DNA from: Paracoccus saliphilus
Lineage (GTDB): Bacteria; Pseudomonadota; Alphaproteobacteria; Rhodobacterales; Rhodobacteraceae
DNA length: 64,000 nt
Assembly: GCF_028553805.1 (NCBI RefSeq)
Contig: NZ_CP067140.1
Span: 868,001 to 932,000, forward strand
Reading direction: 5' to 3'
The notes beneath the pieces were generated by a model. It saw only the letters and a list, made by a program, of their open reading frames with translations, did no database searches and was not told the DNA's origin. Position 1 is the stretch's first letter; each line of letters starts with the position of its first letter. Shown in pieces: positions 54,966 to 64,000 of the stretch. The translations under genes were made by a program, and so were the position numbers.

Positions 54966-54995
54966 GGCCGCATCCTTTCGGGTGCGGCCTTTTTC
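54966..54995 (+). terminator. Terminator of rpsD
   Basis: GGCCGCA (54966-54972) pairs with TGCGGCC (54983-54989) and is followed by TTTTTC. Confidence 0.85.
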
Positions 54996-55100
54996 TTTGT
55001 GCCGCGCGCTCATACCGGTGATTCGCGTTCCGCGATGGCTGAGGCTCTGCCCCGTCGCCGGCCGGTTCTCGAACCAGTGGCGCCCCAACCGGCGACCCCG

Positions 55101-55122
55101 GGATATTTTCATGAAGAAGAAG
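55101..55122 (+). repeat. Dispersed intergenic repeat, divergent copy 3
   Basis: GGATATTTTCATGAAGAAGA plus AG resembles the AGGTATTTGnnCAAAGAAGAAG repeats at 20884 and 24644. It lies between rpsD and hisC. Confidence 0.4.
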
Positions 55123-55198
55123 GGGCGGGAGACTGATCCGGCCCTTTCAATGGGCGGATACGGCGCATAAACCGGGCTTGGAAAAGGAAAGCGGTCAC

Positions 55199-56293
55199 AT
55201 GACAGAGATCATCCCGAAACCCGGCATCATGGATATCGCGCTTTATGTCAGCGGCGAAAGCAGGCTGGCAGGGCATGACGACGTGCTGAAACTGTCGTCG
55301 AACGAGAATCCGCTTGGAAGCAGCGAAGCCGCGAAGGCCGCCTTTGCGGCGGCGGCGGACGCGCTGAACCGATATCCCTCGACCGATCATGCCGATCTGC
55401 GCCGGGCCATCGGAGAGGTGCATGGGCTGGATCCGGCGCGGATCATCTGCGGGGTCGGCTCGGACGAGGTGCTGCAATTCGTCACCCATGCCTATGCCGG
55501 GCAGGGCGACGAGGTCATCACCACCGAACATGGTTTTTCGATGTATCCCATTCTCGCCCGGATGGTGGGGGCGGTGCCGGTCACGGTGTCCGAGGCCGAA
55601 AGGCGCATCGATGTGGATGCGATCCTCGCGGCCGTGACCGGGCGAACGCGAATCGTCTTTATCGCCAATCCCGCCAATCCGACCGGCACGATGCTGGATG
55701 AGGAGGAGCTGCAGCGGCTGGTTGATGGACTGCCCCGGCATGTCATCCTGGTGCAAGATGGTGCCTATGTGGAATTCGCGGGCGGTTTCGATGGCGGCGT
55801 GTCGCTGGTCGATCGGCATCCGAACGTGATCATGACGCGGACATTCTCGAAGATCCACGGATTGGGCGGATTGCGGATCGGTTGGGGTTACGCGCAGCGT
55901 CAGGTCATCGATGTGCTGAACCGGATCCGGCAGCCATTCAACCTGTCATCGGCACAGCTTGCCGCAGCCGAGGCGGCCATTCGCGATACGGGTTTCACTG
56001 CTCATTGTGCGGCCGAGAACGCCCGCTGGCGCGACTGGATGCGCAATGCGCTCGTGCAGATGGGGATCGGTTGCGACGAGAGTTTCGCGAATTTCCTGCT
56101 GGCACGTTTCGCCGGCTCCGAGGAGGCCGAGGCCGCCGATGCCGCCCTGCGCGAGGATGGCATTCTCGTGCGGCGCGTGGGTGGCTATGGCTTGCCTGAC
56201 GCTCTGCGAATCACCGTGGGCGACGAGACCGGCTGCCGCCGGGTGATCGATTGCCTCAGCCGCTTCATGCACGGGAAAAGGGGGGCGGAATGA
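55199..56293 (+). CDS. hisC: Histidinol-phosphate (aromatic) aminotransferase
   Basis: A 364-residue class I/II PLP aminotransferase. [15 protein letters not shown] at the start, [11 protein letters not shown] for PLP contact, and the PLP lysine in [18 protein letters not shown]. Its coupling to a prephenate dehydrogenase (ATGA overlap at 56290) suggests that it serves tyrosine/phenylalanine transamination as well as histidine synthesis. The start is ATG 55199 behind AAAGGA. Confidence 0.94.
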   Translation: MTEIIPKPGIMDIALYVSGESRLAGHDDVLKLSSNENPLGSSEAAKAAFAAAADALNRYPSTDHADLRRAIGEVHGLDPARIICGVGSDEVLQFVTHAYAGQGDEVITTEHGFSMYPILARMVGAVPVTVSEAERRIDVDAILAAVTGRTRIVFIANPANPTGTMLDEEELQRLVDGLPRHVILVQDGAYVEFAGGFDGGVSLVDRHPNVIMTRTFSKIHGLGGLRIGWGYAQRQVIDVLNRIRQPFNLSSAQLAAAEAAIRDTGFTAHCAAENARWRDWMRNALVQMGIGCDESFANFLLARFAGSEEAEAADAALREDGILVRRVGGYGLPDALRITVGDETGCRRVIDCLSRFMHGKRGAE

Positions 56294-57213
56294 CTGTTAT
56301 CTATAACCGTGTCGCGCTGATCGGGCTGGGGCTGATCGCTGGATCGATGGCCCACGCCATGCGCGAATCCGGCCTTGCCGGAGAGATCACCGGCTATGCC
56401 CGCAGCGAGGCCACCCGCGATACCGCACGCGAGATTGGGCTATGCGATTGCATCTGCGACAGCGCCACCGAGGCTGTTACGGGGGCGGATCTCGTTGTCC
56501 TGGCCGTACCGGTGGGAGCGATGGGTGATGTCGCCGCCGAAATCGCGCCGCATCTGGCTCCGGGGGCTACGGTCACCGATGTCGGCTCGGTCAAGCAGGC
56601 GGTGATCGACGCGGTCGGTCCGCATATTCCCGAGGGCGTGCATTTCATTCCCGGCCACCCGCTTGCCGGGACCGAGCATTCCGGCCCGCGCTCGGGCTTT
56701 GCCACCTTGTTCCGCAATCGCTGGTGGTTGCTGACCCCGCTACCCGGAAGCGATGTACAGGCCACTGACCGGCTCTCTCGCCTGGTTGCGGCGATGGGAG
56801 CCAAGACTGACAGGATGGAGCCTGGCCATCACGACCTCGTGCTGGCCGTCACCAGCCATGCGCCGCATCTGATCGCCTATACCATGGTCGGCGTGGCAGA
56901 TCACCTGAGCCGGGTGACGGATGAGGAGGTGATCCAGTATTCTGCCGCCGGGTTCCGTGATTTCACCCGGATCGCAGCCAGCGACCCGACCATGTGGCGC
57001 GACGTGTTCCTGCACAACAAGGAGGCCACGCTGGACATCCTTGGCCGCTTTACCGAAGAGCTCTTCGTGCTGCAGAGGGCGATCCGCATGGGCGATGGCG
57101 ATCAGCTTTTTGACTATTTTTCCCGCACCCGTGCCATTCGGCGTGGCATCATCGAGGCAGGGCAGGACACCGAGGCGCCGGATTTCGGGCGCATACCCGG
57201 AGCGAAACCATAG
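56290..57213 (+). CDS. tyrC: Prephenate/arogenate dehydrogenase
   Basis: A 307-residue NAD(P)-dependent enzyme of tyrosine synthesis. Rossmann start [32 protein letters not shown] (catalytic His) and [17 protein letters not shown] are typical. The start ATG 56290 lies in the hisC stop. Confidence 0.92.
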   Translation: MTVIYNRVALIGLGLIAGSMAHAMRESGLAGEITGYARSEATRDTAREIGLCDCICDSATEAVTGADLVVLAVPVGAMGDVAAEIAPHLAPGATVTDVGSVKQAVIDAVGPHIPEGVHFIPGHPLAGTEHSGPRSGFATLFRNRWWLLTPLPGSDVQATDRLSRLVAAMGAKTDRMEPGHHDLVLAVTSHAPHLIAYTMVGVADHLSRVTDEEVIQYSAAGFRDFTRIAASDPTMWRDVFLHNKEATLDILGRFTEELFVLQRAIRMGDGDQLFDYFSRTRAIRRGIIEAGQDTEAPDFGRIPGAKP

Positions 57214-57284
57214 AGCCGCGCCCGGGGGCTTTCAATCATGCCGGTCCTCACCTAGTTTCCTGACGGATGAGAGGCATGTCAGGC

Positions 57285-57830
57285 ATGGACAAGGTTTTCT
57301 GGGTCTTCGGCTATGGCTCCCTGATGTGGGATCCCGGCTTTACCCCTGTCGAGACGGTCAAGGCGCGGTTGAGTGATTACTCCCGCAGTTTCTGCCTGCG
57401 CTCGATCACCTATCGCGGCACCGAGGAGGTCCCGGGCCTCGTGCTTGGCCTCGACAAGGAACCCGGGGCCGAATGCAGCGGAATGGCGCTGCGTATCGCC
57501 GAAGACGAACATGATCAGGTGATGGAATATCTGCGCGGGCGGGAAATGGTCACCGGCGCTTATCGCGAAGCCGTGCTGCCTCTTGCTCTGGCGGATGGGC
57601 GCGAGGTTCAGGCCATTGCCTATGTGATGCGCCGTGATCACTGGCAATATGCGGGCCATCTTTGCACGCAGGAGCAAGCAGGCATCATTGCGAAGGCGCA
57701 TGGCGGGCGCGGACCGAACGCGGAATATTTGTTCAATACCGTGCGCCACCTGGCAGAGATCGGAATGAACGACAGCATGCTGGAGCAGCTTTCCGAGGAA
57801 GTGCATCGCCTGATGAAGAATCAGGCTTAA
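57285..57830 (+). CDS. ChaC-type gamma-glutamylcyclotransferase
   Basis: A 181-residue enzyme that splits glutathione to 5-oxoproline and Cys-Gly. Substrate loop WVFGYGSLMWDPGF, the family block RSFCLRSITYRGTEEVPGLVLGL, and GAYREAVLPL with the probable catalytic Glu. Starts at 57267 or 57276 are also possible; 57285 is preferred from the GAGAGG position. Confidence 0.9.
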   Translation: MDKVFWVFGYGSLMWDPGFTPVETVKARLSDYSRSFCLRSITYRGTEEVPGLVLGLDKEPGAECSGMALRIAEDEHDQVMEYLRGREMVTGAYREAVLPLALADGREVQAIAYVMRRDHWQYAGHLCTQEQAGIIAKAHGGRGPNAEYLFNTVRHLAEIGMNDSMLEQLSEEVHRLMKNQA

Positions 57831-57921
57831 GCATTGTTTTCGATCGGGATCGCTTGGCAAGTCACCTGCAGGGCCCTACACTTCGCGCAAATGACCGCAT
57901 CCTGATTGGGAAGGCGAGCCC

Positions 57922-59280
57922 TTGAGCGATCCGACTACTGGCCAGCCGCCGGATGAGCCTAAGCAAAAATTGACGGCGCCTCCGCGGCGTATCACGGCCA
58001 CGCGTGGCGGGCAGCAGACCGCCGAACAACCGCATTTCTCGCAGCCGGTCAGGCAGATCCTGCTGATGTTGACGGTGCTGATCCTGGTACTGTTGGGCGG
58101 CTGGTTCGCCTATGGGCGCATCCTGCCGATCTTCATGGCCAATCGCTGGCTGAACGGTCTGATCTTCGCGGTCTTCGCGCTTGGGGTCCTGGCCTGTTTC
58201 TGGCAGGTCGCGCAGTTGATCAGGTCGGTCCACTGGATCGAGCGTTTTGCCGCCCGCCGTCGCAATGCCGTGGAAAAGGGACTTGCGGCACGGACTGCGG
58301 ATGATGGCGATCAGCCGCCTCGATTGCTGACACCGCTGGCGGCTCTTCTGGGCGCGCGCGGGCCCGTAGGGGGCGTGATCTCGACAAGTTCCGCCCGGTC
58401 AATCCTCGAATCTGTCGCGACCAGGATCGAAGAGATCCGCGACATTACCAAATACATCGCCAACCTGCTGATATTCCTTGGCCTGCTTGGAACCTTCTAT
58501 GGCCTCGCGACAACCGTTCCCGCCGTGATCGAGACTATAAGGGCGCTGGCCCCGCAGGAAGGCGAGACCGGCGTGCAGGTGTTTGACAAGCTATTGAGCG
58601 GGTTGGAGGCTCAGCTTGGCGGGATGGCGACGGCGTTCTCGTCCTCGCTGTTGGGCTTGGCCGGGTCGTTGGTGGTCGGACTGCTGGAGCTGTTCGTCAC
58701 CCATGGCCAGAACCGCTTCTACCGCGAGCTCGAAGAATGGATGTCGGGTTTCACCCGGATCAGCCTTGCCTCGGACGGGGACGAGGCCGGGTCTGCGGCG
58801 GGAACCGGTCTGCTGGACCAGATCGCTTCTCAAATCGATTGGTTGCAGCAATTCCATGCCGAGCGGGACGTGGTGCGGGACGAAGCAGCGGCGATGGCCG
58901 ACGAGCGGGTTCTGGCGATGGTCGAGGCCGTGGAGGCACTGGTTCAACGGGATGACGCCGCAGGAGAGGCGACGGTCTCTCAGGCGGCGGCGCTGACCTC
59001 TGCGATGAACCGGATGACGGACGGTCAGGATCGGCTGGTCGAATTGATGCAAAGTCAACGGAACGACCAGCCGGAGACCACCATGGACATGGACCGGCTT
59101 GAGGCGGCCCTGTCACGTTTCGCCAGGCAGTTGAACGAAGGCCGCGACGAGATGGTGGCAGAGCTGCGGCTGGATCTTCTGGTGCTGACCCGTGCGGTCA
59201 GGGCGGCGCGTTTTGGCGATCCATTCCGGGACGATCAAATGCCCGATTCACCGGTGTCGCCGCAGCACCGGGGCGAATGA
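57922..59280 (+). CDS. MotA/TolQ/ExbB-type proton-channel protein
   Basis: A 452-residue inner-membrane protein with four TM helices (about 45-64, 78-97, 179-198, 236-258). The channel signature is GLEAQLGGMATAFSSSLLGLAGSLVVGL, at the last pair. A long cytoplasmic, partly coiled-coil tail (290-440) is unlike ExbB/TolQ. The start TTG 57922 follows GGAAGG. It is paired with the MotB-like gene one base downstream. No other flagellar stator or Tol genes are near. Confidence 0.82.
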   Translation: MSDPTTGQPPDEPKQKLTAPPRRITATRGGQQTAEQPHFSQPVRQILLMLTVLILVLLGGWFAYGRILPIFMANRWLNGLIFAVFALGVLACFWQVAQLIRSVHWIERFAARRRNAVEKGLAARTADDGDQPPRLLTPLAALLGARGPVGGVISTSSARSILESVATRIEEIRDITKYIANLLIFLGLLGTFYGLATTVPAVIETIRALAPQEGETGVQVFDKLLSGLEAQLGGMATAFSSSLLGLAGSLVVGLLELFVTHGQNRFYRELEEWMSGFTRISLASDGDEAGSAAGTGLLDQIASQIDWLQQFHAERDVVRDEAAAMADERVLAMVEAVEALVQRDDAAGEATVSQAAALTSAMNRMTDGQDRLVELMQSQRNDQPETTMDMDRLEAALSRFARQLNEGRDEMVAELRLDLLVLTRAVRAARFGDPFRDDQMPDSPVSPQHRGE

Positions 59281-59281
59281 T

Positions 59282-61000
59282 ATGGCGCTGAACCGCGCTT
59301 CGACCAATCGTTTTTCGGCTTCGATCTGGCCGGGTTTCGTGGACGCGATGACCGCGCTTCTGATGGTGATGATGTTCGTCCTGACGATCTTCGTGATCGT
59401 CCAGTTCGTTTTACGCGAGCAGGTCACCGACCAGGGCAGCAGGATTACCGAGCAGGATCAGGTGATCTCGCGGCAGGAACAGCGCCTGAACGACTTGGGA
59501 GAACAGGTTTCGGCCCTGGGTCAGGCTTTGACGGCATCCGAAGGGCGCGAGGCCAGTCTGGAAGGGCAACTGGCCGAGCAAATCGATGCACGTGAGACGC
59601 TGGAAAACCAGCTTGCCGATGCCGAGGCACAGGCCCGTGACCGCGCGGCGCATATCACGCGCCTTGCCAATCAGTTGGAAAACAGCAGGTCCGAGTTGAA
59701 AGAGGCAAAAACCCGGCTGACGGATTTTGAAGCCGAGGTGGCGGCGCTGATCGCGGCACGTAACCAGGATCAGCAGCAGGCCGAGGCGGCGCAGCAGGCA
59801 TTGCAGGAGCAGTTGACCGAACAGCGAGAGCGGGCTTCGGCGGCGGAACTGGCAGTGGCTGCCGCGCGCGACGAGGTCGATGCACAGGCCGAGCAGGCCC
59901 GGCTGGCTGCGGCCCGCCGCGATGCGCTCGAGGCGCTGATGGCGGATCTGCGCCGCCGGAACGCCGGGGCGAATGAGGAAACCGCACAATTGCGATCTGA
60001 TCTGACCGCCGCCCAATCCCGGCTTAGTGAGGCCGAGGCGGCGCGTCTGGCCGAGGCCGAGGCGGCCAAGGCCCTGCGCGCACGGTTGGAGGAGGCCGAC
60101 AGCGAATTGACGGCGATGACCCTGTCGCTGGAGGAGAGCCGCAAGGAGGCGGAAGAGACACTGACCCTTCTCGCCGCAGCCCAATCCGCCCGTGACCGGT
60201 TGTCCGAAGAGGCCGAGGCAAACCAGACCGAGGCGGATCGACAAGCGGCCTTGCTGGCGACTGCAAGGGCGGAACTGGCCAAGCAGGACGAAATCTCCAG
60301 CGAGGATCAGCGGCGGCTCGCGCTCCTGAACGAGCAGGTCGCGTCGCTGACCGCGGAACTGGGTTCGTTGCAGGCGCTTCTGGACACCGCCGGAGACGAA
60401 CAGGAACAGGCCGAGTTACGGGTGGAGGAGCTGGGACAACAGCTCAACGCCGCTCTTCTTCGTGCGGCCGAGGAAAAGGAGCGGCGCCTCGAACTGGAAG
60501 AGGAAGCCCGCAAACGGGCGGAGGAAGAGGCGCGCGATCTTGCCCGCTATCGCTCGGAATTCTTTGGCAGGATGTCTGAAATCCTCTCGGGACGCGAGGG
60601 CGTGCGGATCGTGGGCGATCGCTTCGTGTTCCAGTCAGAGGTCCTGTTCGCACCGGGCGAGGCGACCCTGTCTTCATCCGGGCGCGAACAGATCGCCGGG
60701 GTGGCCCGGATGCTGTCGGACATCTCGGATGAGGTCCCGTCCGAGATCGACTGGATCATCCGGGTGGATGGTCATACCGACAGCACGCCCTTGTCGGGGA
60801 CCGGTCGCTATCGGGACAATTGGGAACTTAGCCAGGCTCGTGCCTTGGCGGTGGTGCGATACATGATCGACGATCTGGGCTTCCCCTCCGACCGGCTGGC
60901 TGCGACCGGCTTTTCCGACACGCGCCCAGTCAATGACGGGGATACGGCCGAGGCGCGCGCCCAGAACCGCCGGATCGAGCTGAAACTGACCGAGCGTTAA
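59282..61000 (+). CDS. MotB/OmpA-like stator partner with long coiled coil
   Basis: A 572-residue protein. One TM helix near the start with the stator-type acidic residue Asp21 (WPGFVDAMTALLMVMMFVL, compare YADFMTAMM of MotB). Then about 400 residues of Gln/Glu/Ala-rich coiled coil, and a C-terminal OmpA peptidoglycan-binding domain (IRVDGHTDSTPL, NWELSQARALAVVRYM, TGFSDTRPV, AQNRRIELKL). With the preceding gene it should form a wall-anchored proton-driven complex. Its TAA stop overlaps the stop of the convergent SMR gene. Confidence 0.85.
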   Translation: MALNRASTNRFSASIWPGFVDAMTALLMVMMFVLTIFVIVQFVLREQVTDQGSRITEQDQVISRQEQRLNDLGEQVSALGQALTASEGREASLEGQLAEQIDARETLENQLADAEAQARDRAAHITRLANQLENSRSELKEAKTRLTDFEAEVAALIAARNQDQQQAEAAQQALQEQLTEQRERASAAELAVAAARDEVDAQAEQARLAAARRDALEALMADLRRRNAGANEETAQLRSDLTAAQSRLSEAEAARLAEAEAAKALRARLEEADSELTAMTLSLEESRKEAEETLTLLAAAQSARDRLSEEAEANQTEADRQAALLATARAELAKQDEISSEDQRRLALLNEQVASLTAELGSLQALLDTAGDEQEQAELRVEELGQQLNAALLRAAEEKERRLELEEEARKRAEEEARDLARYRSEFFGRMSEILSGREGVRIVGDRFVFQSEVLFAPGEATLSSSGREQIAGVARMLSDISDEVPSEIDWIIRVDGHTDSTPLSGTGRYRDNWELSQARALAVVRYMIDDLGFPSDRLAATGFSDTRPVNDGDTAEARAQNRRIELKLTER

Positions 61001-61335
61001 TGCCCGACCGTCTTGGAAAACAGGTTGACCACCAGCACACCGGCAACGATCAGCGATAATCCGATGATCGCGGGCAAATCCAGCCGTTGCCCGAATATCA
61101 CCAGCCCGATCAGTGCAACCAGCACGATGCCCACCGCGCTCCATACCGCATAGGCGATGCCGAGCGGCAGCACCTTGAGGCTGATCGACAGCAGGTAAAA
61201 GCTGAGTAGATAGCACAATGCCATGCCGATTGTCGGCCATAGCCGGGTGAACTGGGCCGAGAGCTGCAGGAGCGACGTTCCCACCACTTCGAGAGCGATC
61301 GCCAGTAGTAGCGCGAGGTAGGGAAGGGACATCAT
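60997..61335 (-). CDS. Small multidrug resistance (EmrE-type) exporter
   Basis: A 112-residue protein with four TM helices. The essential Glu is Glu16 (LAIALEVVGTSLL), with the SMR helix-4 pattern YAVWSAVGIVLVALIGLVIFGQ. The frame continues far upstream, antisense to purB, but the MMSLPYLALL start is the family start. The TTAA at 60997-61000 holds the stops of both convergent genes. Confidence 0.9.
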   Translation of the reverse strand: MMSLPYLALLLAIALEVVGTSLLQLSAQFTRLWPTIGMALCYLLSFYLLSISLKVLPLGIAYAVWSAVGIVLVALIGLVIFGQRLDLPAIIGLSLIVAGVLVVNLFSKTVGH

Positions 61336-61500
61336 GGCGAATCTCACTGGCTGGCGGAAATTGACGACCGAAGGAACTTGGACCAGCCAACAGCGCTGTT
61401 CAACCTCGGAAAGCCTTCCGGCGACCGTATGTGCGATGACATGCAACTTGCCCCCGCGGCAGCAGAAGGCTATGCCCGCGCCAACGACAAGGAGCCTGCC

Positions 61501-62814
61501 ATGATCCCTCGCTATGCCCGCCCCGAAATGACCGCGATCTGGTCGCCGGAAACCAAGTTCCGCATCTGGTACGAGATCGAGGCCCATGCCTGTGACGCCC
61601 AGGCCGAGCTTGGGGTGATCCCCAAGGCGAATGCCGAAGCGGTCTGGCGTGCCAAGGATGTGGAATTCGACGTGGCGCGCATCGATGAGATCGAGGCGGT
61701 GACCAAGCATGACGTGATCGCCTTCCTGACCCACCTGGCCGAGCATATCGGATCCGAAGATGCCCGCTTCGTCCATCAAGGCATGACCTCGTCCGATGTT
61801 CTGGACACCACGCTGAATGTCCAGCTTGTCCGTGCCGCCGATATCCTGCTGGCCGATATGGACAAGCTGCTGGCCGCGCTGAAACGCCGCGCCTTGGAGC
61901 ACAAGGACACCGTCCGCATCGGGCGCAGCCACGGAATCCATGCCGAACCGACCACGATGGGCCTGACCTTCGCCCGTTTCTATGCAGAGATGGCGCGCGG
62001 GCGGGAGCGGCTGGAACGGGCCCGCGAAGAGGTTGCCACGGGTGCGATCTCGGGCGCGGTCGGAACCTTCGCCAATATCGATCCGCATGTCGAGGAACAT
62101 GTTTGCGCGCAACTGGGCCTGCGGCCCGAGCCGATCAGCACACAGGTCATCCCGCGCGACCGCCACGCGATGTTCTTTGCCACGCTCGGGGTGATCGCGT
62201 CGTCCATGGAAAATATCGCCATCGAGATTCGCCATATGCAGCGGACCGAGGTGCTTGAAGCCGAGGAATTCTTCAGCCCTGGCCAAAAGGGTTCTTCCGC
62301 CATGCCGCACAAGCGCAACCCGGTGCTGACCGAGAACCTGACCGGCCTCGCCCGACTGGTCCGCATGGCGGTGATCCCGGCTATGGAGAATGTGGCGCTT
62401 TGGCATGAGCGCGACATCAGTCATTCCTCGGTCGAGCGCGGCATCGCTCCGGACGCGACGATCACGCTTGATTTCGCGCTGAACCGGCTGGCGGGTGTGG
62501 TCGACAAGCTGGTCGTCTATCCCGAGACCATGCTGGCCAATATGAACAAGTTCAAAGGCCTGGTGATGAGCCAGCGGGTCCTGCTGGCACTGACCCAAGC
62601 GGGTGTTTCGCGCGAGGACGCCTATCGCCTGGTGCAGCGCAACGCCATGAAGGTCTGGGAGGAAGGCAAGGATTTCAAAGAGGAATTGCTGGCCGATGCG
62701 GAAGTGACCGCGGCCTTGTCCCGCGAGGAGATCGAGGAGAAATTCGATCTCGGATATCATACCAAGCATGTCGATACGATTTTCGCGCGGGTCTTCGGAG
62801 AAAAACCGGCCTGA
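61501..62814 (+). CDS. purB: Adenylosuccinate lyase
   Basis: A 437-residue lyase acting twice in purine synthesis (SAICAR and adenylosuccinate). The catalytic Ser loop is GQKGSSAMPHKRNPVLTENL; THQGMTSSDV-type motif VHQGMTSSDVLDT and GRSHGIHAEPTTMG (His) are present. The start is ATG 61501 behind AAGGAG. Confidence 0.97.
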   Translation: MIPRYARPEMTAIWSPETKFRIWYEIEAHACDAQAELGVIPKANAEAVWRAKDVEFDVARIDEIEAVTKHDVIAFLTHLAEHIGSEDARFVHQGMTSSDVLDTTLNVQLVRAADILLADMDKLLAALKRRALEHKDTVRIGRSHGIHAEPTTMGLTFARFYAEMARGRERLERAREEVATGAISGAVGTFANIDPHVEEHVCAQLGLRPEPISTQVIPRDRHAMFFATLGVIASSMENIAIEIRHMQRTEVLEAEEFFSPGQKGSSAMPHKRNPVLTENLTGLARLVRMAVIPAMENVALWHERDISHSSVERGIAPDATITLDFALNRLAGVVDKLVVYPETMLANMNKFKGLVMSQRVLLALTQAGVSREDAYRLVQRNAMKVWEEGKDFKEELLADAEVTAALSREEIEEKFDLGYHTKHVDTIFARVFGEKPA

Positions 62815-62898
62815 AAAACCGCTCCGGGTAAATTCGGGTTAGGATCTTCGTGCCAGTTTAACCGTCAGCATGTGATCGATGGCTGACGAGGGCGGATA

Positions 62899-63909
62899 AT
62901 GAATGCGCAAACCGGGCTGAATCCACGGCAAAAGGCGGCGATCATCGTCCGGCTTTTGCTGGATGACGAGGCAGAGGTGAATCTGGAAGGGTTCGACAAC
63001 GACAGGCAGACATTGCTGGCCGAGGAAATGGCGAATATGGACCTGATCGATCGCCAGACCCGCGACGATGTGATCTCGGAATTCTGTGATAATCTCGAAG
63101 CAGTGGGGGTGACCTTTCCCGGCGATCTGGACGGAACGCTGGAGATCCTCGCGGACAGGTTGTCGAAGGATGCGACAGACCGTCTGAGGCGATTGGTCAT
63201 GATGTCGGGGCGTGGTGATCCATGGCCGCGTGTCACCGGGTTACCGCAGGAAGACATCCAGGTCTTGGCTGAGAACGAGGCGGTCGAACTGGTCGCCGTG
63301 ATGCTGTCCAAACTGTCCGTTGCACAGGCCTCCAAGACCTTCTCCGCGCTGGATCGCGAAAGGGCGCAGATGGTGGCTCAGGCGATGGCGATGACACGGG
63401 ATATCGGCCCGCAGGCATTGCAACGGATCGGCCTGGTCCTGGCCCAGGCGGCTGATGCCTTGCCGCATCCGGGCATGGAAGCACCGGCCAGCGGTCGGAT
63501 GGGCGACATATTGAATTTCGCGAGTTCCGATCTTCGTGACGATGTTCTTGATTTGCTGGATCGCGAGGACGCAGTTTTTGCCGAGGACGTTCGCCGGGCA
63601 ATTTTCACCTTCGCGCATATTCCGGAACGGATAGACCCGCGCGATATTCCGCGGATCGTTCGGGCGGTGGATCAGCAGGTCCTGGTCCGCGCTTTGGCGC
63701 AGAAAACCGAGAAGGAAGCTGCCGCTGCAGCCTTCATCCTGACGAATCTGTCGCAACGCATGGCCGACGGATTGCGAGAAGAGGCAGCGGCTCTTGGCAC
63801 TCTCCGTCCCAAGGATGCTGACGAGGCCGCGAACGAAGTCGTCGCTGCGATTCGCAGGTTGCAGATGGAGGAAGGTTTGACTTTGATACAGCCTGAAGAT
63901 GACCGGTAA
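62899..63909 (+). CDS. fliG: Divergent FliG-like flagellar motor switch protein
   Basis: A 336-residue protein with FliG layout: FliG_N (LNPRQKAAIIVRLLLDDEAEVN), middle domain (ENEAVELVAVMLSKLSVAQASKTFSAL) and FliG_C (AIFTFAHIPERIDPRDIPRIVRAV, REEAAALGTLRPKDADEAANEVV). The middle-domain EHPQ motif, which contacts FliM in motile bacteria, is replaced by ENEA. There are no other flagellar genes in the window. It may be a decaying gene of a non-motile lineage or have another partner. Confidence 0.85.
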   Translation: MNAQTGLNPRQKAAIIVRLLLDDEAEVNLEGFDNDRQTLLAEEMANMDLIDRQTRDDVISEFCDNLEAVGVTFPGDLDGTLEILADRLSKDATDRLRRLVMMSGRGDPWPRVTGLPQEDIQVLAENEAVELVAVMLSKLSVAQASKTFSALDRERAQMVAQAMAMTRDIGPQALQRIGLVLAQAADALPHPGMEAPASGRMGDILNFASSDLRDDVLDLLDREDAVFAEDVRRAIFTFAHIPERIDPRDIPRIVRAVDQQVLVRALAQKTEKEAAAAAFILTNLSQRMADGLREEAAALGTLRPKDADEAANEVVAAIRRLQMEEGLTLIQPEDDR

Positions 63910-64000
63910 ACAAAGGCGGAATCGCCTTCACCAGCAGGCTGGCGGAATTTCGTCCGATATGACCATGATATCTTGCCGCCAGTCGAAAGAAGCGCAATAA
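63910..64000. terminator. Hairpin after the FliG-like gene
   Basis: AAGGCG (63913-63918) pairs with CGCCTT (63923-63928) over GAAT, a short possible terminator without a T-run. Nothing else is recognisable to the window end. Confidence 0.4.

Noticed and set aside
57922..61000. Zorya defence system (ZorA/ZorB) suggested by the MotA-like and OmpA-like pair
   Set aside because: No ZorC, ZorD or ZorE gene follows; the neighbours are housekeeping genes (ChaC-type, SMR, purB), and the coiled coil is on the MotB-like protein rather than only on the channel subunit.
60997..62769. Long minus-strand open frame across purB
   Set aside because: Only the first 339 bases upstream of its stop (60997-61335) encode a real family (SMR); the rest is antisense to purB and reflects high GC third-position bias.

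Overview
The window looks like a piece of a halotolerant alphaproteobacterial chromosome, most likely family Rhodobacteraceae and Paracoccus-like. This is an inference from gene content: a radA-cvpA-purF block, an ectoine operon with its own aspartokinase, a ScfR-type XRE regulator, a bactofilin beside an M23 peptidase, and typical Rhodobacteraceae intergenic repeats. No rRNA, tRNA or CRISPR array was recognised.

Bases 1 to about 18,317 are an accessory island. From the left edge it holds: the N-terminal end of an McrB-like restriction ATPase (minus strand, cut by the window edge); a short tyrosine recombinase; a helix-turn-helix gene divergent from a Mu Ner-like regulator; and a complete overlapping Tn7-like operon (TnsA-, TnsB-, TnsC- and TniQ/TnsD-type genes). 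A second mobility module follows: a serine recombinase translationally coupled to two ParB/RepB-like proteins. Next comes the 3' fragment of a NACHT/STAND-type defence protein with a PD-(D/E)XK nuclease end. It is cut by an IS5-family (IS427-type) element, against which an IS701-family element has inserted at the shared CTAG. A decayed IS3-family element carrying three short hairpin insertions follows, then a decayed AT-richer stretch with a TniQ-like remnant, and finally a 126-bp MITE made from the ends of an IS5 relative.

From about 18.3 kb to the right edge the DNA is ordinary chromosome. It holds a PAP2 phosphatase; the Lol lipoprotein exporter; radA, cvpA, purF and prfC; and the ectoine operon (ectABC-ask_ect) with a divergent MarR-type EctR and palindromes in the control region. 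An uncharacterised sugar-acid operon follows (PdxA-family dehydrogenase, beta-propeller, SMP-30 lactonase, RbsABC-like transporter) with a convergent GntR/FCD regulator. Beyond it lie a stand-alone cobalamin-riboswitch-like RNA, mmsA with a divergent LysR gene, a CBS protein, coaD, an SDR, bactofilin and M23 peptidase, a ScfR-like regulator, a Bcr/CflA exporter, dnaB, pyrE-pyrC, a small conserved protein, xylB, rpsD, hisC-tyrC, a ChaC-type cyclotransferase, a MotA/MotB-like membrane motor pair, an SMR exporter, purB and an isolated FliG-like protein.

The strongest candidates for something new are the recombinase-ParB-RepB cassette, the Tn7-like module with its Ner regulator and unusual TnsA active site, the TGAG...CGAA hairpin cassettes inside the IS3 transposase, and the orphan riboswitch-plus-terminator unit.
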